A DNA stretch of 22,123 bases from Bacteroidota bacterium (GTDB lineage: Bacteria; Bacteroidota; Bacteroidia; Flavobacteriales_D; Crocinitomicaceae): NCBI GenBank assembly GCA_016866415.1, contig VGML01000014.1:1-22123 (forward strand), read 5' to 3'. Both the position numbers and the translations under genes were made by a program. The notes beneath the pieces were generated by a model. That model saw only the letters and a list, made by a program, of their open reading frames with translations, ran no database searches and had not been told where the DNA came from. Below are positions 16,075 to 22,123 of this stretch, in pieces; position 1 is the first letter of the stretch; every line of letters begins with the position of its first letter.

Positions 16075-17142
16075 ATGAAAAAAATCTTATTTATTTATTT
16101 TTTAGCTATTTCCTCCACTTTTAAGGCTCAAAAAATTTTTGAACTTATTAAAATTGGGGACGTTAATAAAGTCGAAAGTTGGTTAAACAAAAATCCAGAA
16201 AAGGCTAATCAAAGATTTCCAATAAAGAACAATAGGGGTATTGTTGATTCTTTGCATGTCATTGAGTATGCAGCATATCACAACAAGAAAGAAATACTAA
16301 GCATGTTCATGCAAAATCAAGATAAGTTTTACAACTTCAAAGAATGGATTTCAGATGGTTTGGGCTCAAATATGCATAATTGCGATAAGGAAACCCTAAA
16401 AATACTTATCAATGCAGGTGCATCTGTGGATGAACAATGTAGAACTTGTCACAAGGCTTCTCCGATTGCAATAGCAATAAACTATAATTGTTTTGATTCC
16501 TATGCGATTTTACTTGAAAACGGCGCGAAATTAGTAAACGAGAATAGTGGTTATGATGTCATTCATGCGGCAGCTCAAAATGATTCAACTGAATTTTTGG
16601 TAAGTTTAATTGAGAAAGAATTATTAAACGTAAATCAAGAGGATGCAATGTGGAGAAGTAATGCAGCTTTTTATGCGGCGCTTAAAAATTTGGATAATTT
16701 GAAGTTCCTGATTGAAAAGGGTGCAGATTTCAGAAAATTAGATAATGAAGGTAATTCAATACTTTATTATGCGAGTAATTTAGAAATATTTAAATATTTG
16801 GAAGATTTACTTATAATTCAAGACGATAAAAACATTAATGATCTTTTAAATAAAAAATCGATGCTTTTTAGTTCAATTATTGATCAAGACGACAAGGAGC
16901 TATTTGATTATTTTGTAAAGAAATATCCAAACTTAATTCATCCTAAAAGTGATTCTGCCAACCCTTTAATTCATTTATTGGGGACTACAAAAAATACCGA
17001 ATATTTTTTCAATGAAATGATGAAAAGAAAATTGGATTTGTACAAGGTAGACGAATATGGTATTGATTTAAAATTCTATTCAAAAAAAATGAAAAAGAAA
17101 GAATTATTGGATATTATAAAGCGTTACGAAAAATCACGTTAA
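16075..17142 (+). CDS. Secreted ankyrin-repeat protein
   Basis: A 355-residue protein with a Sec signal peptide (MKKILFIYFLAISSTFKAQ). After it come divergent ankyrin-like repeats: about 24-55 (GDVNKVESWLNKNPEKAN), 58-85, 103-120 (ETLKILINAGASVD), 128-155 (SPIAIAINYNCFDSYAILLENGA), 159-187 and 195-220 (AAFYAALKNLDNLKFLIEKGAD), with weaker ones to about 330. Ankyrin repeats bind proteins, so an extracytoplasmic binding or scaffold role is inferred. No enzymatic domain or T9SS sorting domain is visible, so it is probably periplasmic. It has its own promoter, and the next gene begins 16 nt downstream. Confidence 0.82.
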   Translation: MKKILFIYFLAISSTFKAQKIFELIKIGDVNKVESWLNKNPEKANQRFPIKNNRGIVDSLHVIEYAAYHNKKEILSMFMQNQDKFYNFKEWISDGLGSNMHNCDKETLKILINAGASVDEQCRTCHKASPIAIAINYNCFDSYAILLENGAKLVNENSGYDVIHAAAQNDSTEFLVSLIEKELLNVNQEDAMWRSNAAFYAALKNLDNLKFLIEKGADFRKLDNEGNSILYYASNLEIFKYLEDLLIIQDDKNINDLLNKKSMLFSSIIDQDDKELFDYFVKKYPNLIHPKSDSANPLIHLLGTTKNTEYFFNEMMKRKLDLYKVDEYGIDLKFYSKKMKKKELLDIIKRYEKSR

Positions 17143-17158
17143 GGATCTTTATTTTTTA

Positions 17159-17806
17159 ATGAAATTATATTTTATTCTTTGTTGCTTACTTTTTCTAATT
17201 TTTCTGAATTCCTGCTCCACGGATGCTATGCCGATGAATACTAATTTTATTCCTCTTGAATCTAAAAAACCTTCAGCAGATTTTAAAAAAACGAAACAAA
17301 TAGCGAAAGAAGCATTAACGTTCTGCCAAACAAAAAAAATGAATGAAGATTTCTGTATTTTGATAGACATGAGTTTGCATTCAGGTTTGAATCGATTTTT
17401 TGTTTTTGACTTTAAAAAAGATACAATTACCCATAGTTTTTTAGTTGGTCATGGCTGCTGTGACAATCCATGGAGTGCTGACTATTCCAAGGATAAACCA
17501 AAATTCAGTAACAAAGATGGAAGTCACTGTTCCTCGCTTGGAAAATATAAAATTGGTCAACGAGCATATAGTGATTGGGGTGTTCATATAAAATATCTAC
17601 TTCACGGATTGGATTCTTCGAATAGCAATGCCTTGGTACGATACATCGTTTTTCATTCATGGGATGTTGTTTCTGATAAGGAGGTTTATCCAGCGGGTAC
17701 TCCAGAAGGTTGGGGTTGTCCAACAATTTCAAATAATAATTTCAAAAAAATTGATCCAACAATACAAGCAGCAATCAAGCCAGTATTAATGTGGATTTAC
17801 AAATAA
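17159..17806 (+). CDS. YkuD_2-type murein L,D-transpeptidase-like lipoprotein
   Basis: A 215-residue protein with a lipoprotein signal (lipobox FLNSC, C19). The domain resembles the Bacteroidota-type L,D-transpeptidase catalytic domain (YkuD_2). Visible motifs are VGHGCC (96-101), FSNKDGSHCSSLGKYKI (116-132), RYIVFHSW (161-168) and the catalytic-type GWGCPTIS (184-191), with likely nucleophile C187 and partner H166. Such enzymes act on peptidoglycan stem peptides; the exact activity is inferred. It carries several other Cys (C56, C66, C100, C101, C124). It follows the ankyrin gene by 16 nt and precedes the ABC-F gene by 10 nt. Confidence 0.85.
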   Translation: MKLYFILCCLLFLIFLNSCSTDAMPMNTNFIPLESKKPSADFKKTKQIAKEALTFCQTKKMNEDFCILIDMSLHSGLNRFFVFDFKKDTITHSFLVGHGCCDNPWSADYSKDKPKFSNKDGSHCSSLGKYKIGQRAYSDWGVHIKYLLHGLDSSNSNALVRYIVFHSWDVVSDKEVYPAGTPEGWGCPTISNNNFKKIDPTIQAAIKPVLMWIYK

Positions 17807-17816
17807 AAAAACATAC

Positions 17817-19682
17817 ATGAATTACCTTTCCGTTGAAAATTTAACCAAGTCTTTTGGTGAACGCGTTATTTTTACCGATTTAACTTTCGGGATAGATCAG
17901 GGACAAAAAGTTGCGATTGTTGCCAAGAACGGTTCTGGTAAAACAACGATGCTTCGTTGCCTAATGGGAATAGAGTCATATGACGAAGGAAGAATTGTTT
18001 TCAGAAAAGACATTCGTGTGGCGTTCATGGAGCAGACCGAATTGATGCGCGAGGATCAAACCATTTTGGAGTCGATATTTGATCACGATTTACCAGCGTT
18101 GAATGTTATAAAGCGATACAACATTGCAGTTCAAAACAACGACGAAAAGCAACTTGAAAGTCTCTACCAGGAAATTACCGAGTTAAATGCGTGGGACACG
18201 GAGGTGAAGGTTCAGCAAATTCTTTCTGTCTTAAAATTAGAAGATACAGGCCAGCTTATTAGTTCTTTATCGGGAGGTCAGAAAAAAAGGGTAGCTCTTG
18301 CGAAAGTTTTGTTGTCGGACGCTGATATTTTGTTGCTGGACGAACCCACAAACCACTTGGATCTCGATATGATTGAATGGTTGGAAGGTTATTTGGCTTC
18401 CTCAAATTCAACTATTTTGATGGTGACACACGACCGTTATTTTCTAGAAGTCGTTTGTGATTGCATTTTTGAATTGGCCGACAAAACGATTTACAAATAC
18501 AAAGGCAATTTCTCTTATTATTTGGAAAAAAAAGCGGAACGCGAGGAGCAAACACAGGCTACAATTGAGAAAGCAAAAAATACGTTTCGAAAAGAACTGG
18601 ATTGGATTCGTCGCCAGCCTAAAGCGCGCGGAACGAAACAAAAAGCTCGAGTTGATGCTTTTCAGGACATTAAAAAAGTGGCGAGTCAACGATTGGATGA
18701 AGATGAATTGGATTTACCTGTGAAAATGGAAAGACTTGGAACCAAGATCGTTGAGTTTCACAAGGTCGGTAAGGCTTTTGGTGATAAAATTATTTTAAAG
18801 GATTTCACATACAATGTGCAACGTCAGGAACGGCTTGGTATTGTTGGAAATAATGGTGCAGGAAAAACGACTTTTCTTAAAATGCTGTTGGGACAAGAAC
18901 CTGTCGATTCAGGGAAAATAGTAATCGGTGAAACGGTTGTTTTTGGATATTACAGCCAAGATTTAATCAAAGTTCCAGATGATTTTAAAGTGATTGATGT
19001 GGTCAAAGAAGTTGCCGAATATATTCCACTTGAGAAAGGACGACAACTTTCTGCGGCGCAACTTTTGGAGCGTTTTCTTTTTCCGCGTGACATGCACTAC
19101 AATTTCGTTCACAAGTTGAGTGGGGGTGAAAAACGTAGGTTGAAATTGTTGCGCGTATTGATGAGCAATCCCAATTTTTTAATTTTGGATGAACCGACGA
19201 ACGATTTGGATATTTTCGCAATGGCCGTTTTGGAAGAATACTTGCGTAACTTTCAGGGCTGCCTGATTGTAGTTTCCCATGACCGTTACTTCATGGATAA
19301 AATGGTAGACCATTTGTTTGTTTTTGAAGGAGAAGGAAAAGTTCGTGACATCGTTGGTAATTATACCGATTTTAGAAAAGATCAAACCTCCCAAAAAAGA
19401 GAAAATAAGAATTTAGCTTTTGAGGTCAAAGAAGCGAAAGTTGAAATCGTTACGAAAGAATCTGAAAAGAGAAAGCTAACTTTCAAGGAAAAACAAGAAT
19501 ACGAGCAAATTGAGAAGGATTTGGAAAAGTTAGAATCCGAAAAAGAAATCATCACCTCCGAACTTTCTACTGGAACAAAATCCAATCAGGAAATCTATGA
19601 TTTGGGAATTAAACTTGGTAAAATCGTTCAGGAAATTGAATTAAAAACAGAGCGCTGGATGGAATTGGCCGAATTTGCCTAA
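17817..19682 (+). CDS. ABC-F family ATPase, Uup type
   Basis: A 621-residue soluble protein with two ABC ATPase domains and no membrane segments. Domain 1 has Walker A KNGSGKTT (37-44), signature LSGGQ (151-155) and Walker B LLLDEPTNHLD (172-182). The inter-domain linker (about 235-295) contains RRQPKARGTKQKARVDAF, as in Uup. Domain 2 has GNNGAGKTT (344-352), LSGGE (434-438) and LILDEPTNDLD (455-465). A charged coiled-coil tail (about 535-621) completes the Uup layout. ABC-F proteins act on the ribosome or nucleic acid rather than in transport. Its stop overlaps the convergent DUF481 gene's stop by 4 nt. Confidence 0.92.
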   Translation: MNYLSVENLTKSFGERVIFTDLTFGIDQGQKVAIVAKNGSGKTTMLRCLMGIESYDEGRIVFRKDIRVAFMEQTELMREDQTILESIFDHDLPALNVIKRYNIAVQNNDEKQLESLYQEITELNAWDTEVKVQQILSVLKLEDTGQLISSLSGGQKKRVALAKVLLSDADILLLDEPTNHLDLDMIEWLEGYLASSNSTILMVTHDRYFLEVVCDCIFELADKTIYKYKGNFSYYLEKKAEREEQTQATIEKAKNTFRKELDWIRRQPKARGTKQKARVDAFQDIKKVASQRLDEDELDLPVKMERLGTKIVEFHKVGKAFGDKIILKDFTYNVQRQERLGIVGNNGAGKTTFLKMLLGQEPVDSGKIVIGETVVFGYYSQDLIKVPDDFKVIDVVKEVAEYIPLEKGRQLSAAQLLERFLFPRDMHYNFVHKLSGGEKRRLKLLRVLMSNPNFLILDEPTNDLDIFAMAVLEEYLRNFQGCLIVVSHDRYFMDKMVDHLFVFEGEGKVRDIVGNYTDFRKDQTSQKRENKNLAFEVKEAKVEIVTKESEKRKLTFKEKQEYEQIEKDLEKLESEKEIITSELSTGTKSNQEIYDLGIKLGKIVQEIELKTERWMELAEFA

Positions 19683-20449
19683 TCTACTAATCCAATCTGA
19701 AGTCCAAACGAACTATTAAAAACAGTGTTTTTTACATTTTGAGCAGGCCTTGAATCGTAAAAAACCATAAAGTCGGCTCTTAACGAAACGTTTCTTTTCA
19801 AGCGATAACCAAAGGTGTATTGCCCCATGAATCGGGTATCTTTGAAATTATTTATGCTTGGTTGATAGTAATTTACTCCCGTAAAAGTAATATTGTTTGC
19901 ATTGATAAACCACGACCAATAATTGCTCCATCTAATTTGTTTATTGACTTCTAAGGTCGCTAGTTCTTCGTATTCATAAAAGGTTGAAGATCCGAGAAAA
20001 GATCGGTTTCCTTTGATGTCGAAAATTTTCCAGCGGATACCGCCACCACTTAGCGCTCTTAGTTTTTGTCTCAATAATTCATTGTATTGCACTTGCGCAT
20101 ATGCTTCCAACTTCCACGGACTTTTTTTGTGGTATTTATCGATTTTATTCAAACGATAGGCATATCTGAAATGAATCATTCCCGCATTTGAAAAGGTGTT
20201 ATTCGCGCCCTTTGAATAATTCCAATCTGCATAAAGCAAATAATAATGCATTGGAGTTTTATATTGAATTAAAGGTTTTAGTCCCGCTGAAAGCAATAAA
20301 TCTTGGTTTCTGATCGCGTTAAAATTGGCAGCAATGGACCCACTTATTCCTGAAGAGTCATCGTAGATTCGTTTGTTTTCTATGTTGACAATTTGAGCTC
20401 TAACCGAAAAGAGAAAAAAACAAAAAAATGCAATAACAACTCGTTTCAT
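19679..20449 (-). CDS. DUF481 family outer-membrane beta-barrel protein
   Basis: A 256-residue protein with a signal peptide (MKRVVIAFFCFFLFSVRAQ). The mature part alternates aromatic and polar residues through many predicted strands. The C-terminal region (RNVSLRADFMVFYDSRP, then FNSSFGLQIGL) resembles DUF481, a family of predicted outer-membrane barrels. It starts in a 4-nt ATGA overlap with the stop of the permease gene, so it is translationally coupled to it and is the last gene of a tgt-permease-DUF481 operon. Function is unknown. Confidence 0.75.
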   Translation of the reverse strand: MKRVVIAFFCFFLFSVRAQIVNIENKRIYDDSSGISGSIAANFNAIRNQDLLLSAGLKPLIQYKTPMHYYLLYADWNYSKGANNTFSNAGMIHFRYAYRLNKIDKYHKKSPWKLEAYAQVQYNELLRQKLRALSGGGIRWKIFDIKGNRSFLGSSTFYEYEELATLEVNKQIRWSNYWSWFINANNITFTGVNYYQPSINNFKDTRFMGQYTFGYRLKRNVSLRADFMVFYDSRPAQNVKNTVFNSSFGLQIGLVD

Positions 20450-21522
20450 TTCTGTGCGAATCGGTAAAGAAAATAGGCAACGATACTAAAGAGCAAGTTA
20501 GGAATCCAAACAGCGATCAGGGCTGGAAATCCGACGTTCAAGGAAGCGACTGTCATCATTTTCATTGCGAAAATATAAACAAATACAAACCCAAGTCCGA
20601 TGGCAATGTTTATTCCGATGCCGCCACGTTTTTTTTGAGAGGAAACCGAAACGCCAATAATGGTAAGGATGTATGCCGCGAAAGGGTAGGAGGTACGTTG
20701 ATGCAATTCAATTTCATAAAACGGAATATTTGCAGTTCCTTTCTGTTTCTCCCGTTTTATCATTGTGCGCAACTCGGTGAAAGTCATGGATTCGGCAACA
20801 TTTTCACGTTGCGCCATTTCTTCGATTTTAAATTGAAAAGAGGTGTCTTTTTTTGCACCTTGACGGATTATTCCTTTCGGAAATTTGAGTTTTTTTTCAT
20901 AGAAATCGACTAATTGCCATTTGTTTGTTCCAGGATAATTTTTCGCCAATCGTGCTTTTAGAAATGAAACAGGTTGATTGCTGTCATTCCACGTTTGAAT
21001 AGTTAAATCATGAACTTGATCTTCTGAATTTGAGTAATTAGAGAAATAAACCAATTGATTCCCAGGATATTCTGCATGATAGTCCTCAACAAGCATTACA
21101 TCACGATAATATTTCTCTTCAAAGTCAAGTCGAACTTTATTTGCCCTGGGAATTACAAAATGATTTAAAATCAATGAAATAATCATTAAAATAGTTGCTC
21201 CAATAATGTATGGTCGCAAAAAACGAGTGATTGGTTTACCGCTAAACCACATGGGTACAATTTCAGTATCTTGAGCCAATTTTGCGGTAAACCAAATGAC
21301 AGAAATGAAAATGATCATAGAGGAAAACATGTTTCCATAGAAGAGCAAAAAATTTAAATAATAGTCAATGAAAATTGCAGAAATAGGAGCTTTGTTTGAG
21401 ATAAACTCACTTAACTTTTCAGAGATATCAAAAACCATCGCAAGCAGCATGATGATACCCAGCATGAAAAAGAAAGTGGATAGGAATTTCCGGATGATAT
21501 AACGATCTAAAATCGATAGCAT
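20446..21522 (-). CDS. LptF/LptG (YjgP/YjgQ) family permease
   Basis: A 358-residue inner-membrane protein. Three N-terminal helices (about 11-31, 56-80, 103-124), a large periplasmic beta-rich domain (about 130-270) and three C-terminal helices (about 280-296, 303-322, 330-354) form the LptF/LptG layout. Such proteins are the membrane half of the LptB2FG exporter that extracts lipopolysaccharide. The N-terminus LDRYIIRKFLSTFFFMLG is typical. I cannot decide between LptF and LptG from sequence alone, so no symbol is given. Its start directly abuts the tgt stop (no gap), and its stop overlaps the DUF481 start. Confidence 0.9.
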   Translation of the reverse strand: MLSILDRYIIRKFLSTFFFMLGIIMLLAMVFDISEKLSEFISNKAPISAIFIDYYLNFLLFYGNMFSSMIIFISVIWFTAKLAQDTEIVPMWFSGKPITRFLRPYIIGATILMIISLILNHFVIPRANKVRLDFEEKYYRDVMLVEDYHAEYPGNQLVYFSNYSNSEDQVHDLTIQTWNDSNQPVSFLKARLAKNYPGTNKWQLVDFYEKKLKFPKGIIRQGAKKDTSFQFKIEEMAQRENVAESMTFTELRTMIKREKQKGTANIPFYEIELHQRTSYPFAAYILTIIGVSVSSQKKRGGIGINIAIGLGFVFVYIFAMKMMTVASLNVGFPALIAVWIPNLLFSIVAYFLYRFAQK

Positions 21523-22123
21523 TTACAAACGTTGTTTCATTTGTTTAACCATTGTATTTTTCCATGTGTCAAATTCTCCTGAAATAATTTTTTCACGCGC
21601 TTCTTTAACTAACGAAAGATAAAAGGCTAAATTATGAATTGTAGCGATTTGTACACCCAAATACTCTCCGACTTTAATAAGATGTCGTAGGTATGCTTTT
21701 GTGTAAATTCGATCCACCCATAGATCGCTTGTTTCATCAATTGGACTATAATCCATAGCCCACTTTTCATTTTTTATGTTGATGGTTCCATTCCGTGTGA
21801 AGAGCAATCCATGACGGGCATTTCTACTTGGCATAACGCAATCCATCATGTCAATTCCTAAGGCGATGGATTCCAAAATGTTCCAAGGTGTTCCAACTCC
21901 CATCAAGTAGCGAGGCTTGTCTTTGGGAAGAATGTTACAAACGTGATTCGTTATTTCATAAAGTTCTTCCTCCGGTTCTCCAACCGAAAGCCCTCCAATC
22001 GCATTTCCAACTGCATTGTATGAAGCAATTGTCTCCGCGGATTCAGTTCTCAAATCTTTATACACACTTCCTTGTACAATCGGAAATAAGGCTTGTTCGT
22101 AACCATATTTCGGTTCAGTTCGT
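21523..22123 (-). CDS. tgt: Queuine tRNA-ribosyltransferase, C-terminal part
   Basis: The frame stays open to the window end, so only the C-terminal 200 residues are present. The upstream codons read RTEPKYGYEQALFPIVQGS before VYKDLR, the conserved Tgt IVQGS motif, so the GTG at 22065 is not the start. GGLSVGEP and YLMGVGTP follow, then the nucleophile Asp in MMDCVMPSRNARHG (the equivalent of D280 in Zymomonas Tgt). Tgt exchanges guanine-34 for a queuosine precursor in GUN-anticodon tRNAs. The usual zinc motif CxCx2C before AYLRHL is absent (SDLWVDRIYTKAYLRHL here), although the following His in TIHNLAFYL is kept. It is the first visible gene of a tight operon. Confidence 0.93.
   Translation of the reverse strand, partial: RTEPKYGYEQALFPIVQGSVYKDLRTESAETIASYNAVGNAIGGLSVGEPEEELYEITNHVCNILPKDKPRYLMGVGTPWNILESIALGIDMMDCVMPSRNARHGLLFTRNGTINIKNEKWAMDYSPIDETSDLWVDRIYTKAYLRHLIKVGEYLGVQIATIHNLAFYLSLVKEAREKIISGEFDTWKNTMVKQMKQRL

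Overview
The window is AT-rich (by eye roughly 35-38 % GC), gene-dense chromosomal DNA from a Bacteroidota bacterium, most likely order Flavobacteriales. A Crocinitomicaceae/Fluviicola-like source is my guess. The evidence is a type IX secretion system (T9SS) core operon, a SprB-repeat surface protein with a type B T9SS sorting domain, TAnnTTTG-type -7 promoter elements, absence of strong Shine-Dalgarno sequences, and Bacteroidota-restricted families (DUF4293, YkuD_2-type L,D-transpeptidase). I see no rRNA, tRNA, CRISPR, insertion sequence or phage gene.

Layout. (1) 1-3043: the 3' part of a large T9SS-exported adhesin-like protein, then a small all-alpha NTP pyrophosphohydrolase. (2) 3136-4293: an arginase-fold protein that has lost half of its metal ligands. 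(3) 4346-11606: the T9SS block porP-gldK-gldL-gldM-gldN, in the same order as porPKLMN of Porphyromonas gingivalis. A promoter-like element with an inverted repeat precedes it and a strong intrinsic terminator closes it. PorP is the outer-membrane partner, GldK/GldN form the periplasmic ring, and GldL/GldM are the proton-driven inner-membrane motor. (4) 11608-13366: a two-helix membrane protein coupled to kbl. (5) 13386-13774, minus strand: an amphi-Trp protein and a previously unlisted 40-residue lipoprotein. (6) 13847-15434: aroC and a DUF4293 membrane protein. (7) 15521-17806: a cassette of exported accessory proteins: a frameshifted small secreted protein, a secreted ankyrin-repeat protein and an L,D-transpeptidase-like lipoprotein. 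(8) 17817-19682: an ABC-F ATPase of Uup type. (9) 19679-22123, minus strand: tgt (cut by the window end), an LptF/LptG-type permease and a DUF481 outer-membrane protein, packed with 0-4 nt junctions.

Most of the content is housekeeping or known T9SS machinery; I do not see a clear, wholly new system. The best leads are the pseudo-ureohydrolase just upstream of the T9SS operon, the enlarged GldK and GldN subunits, the inverted repeat at the operon's start, the exported-protein cassette with its frameshift, the missed small lipoprotein, and the apparently zinc-ligand-poor Tgt next to a lipid-export permease and an outer-membrane barrel.
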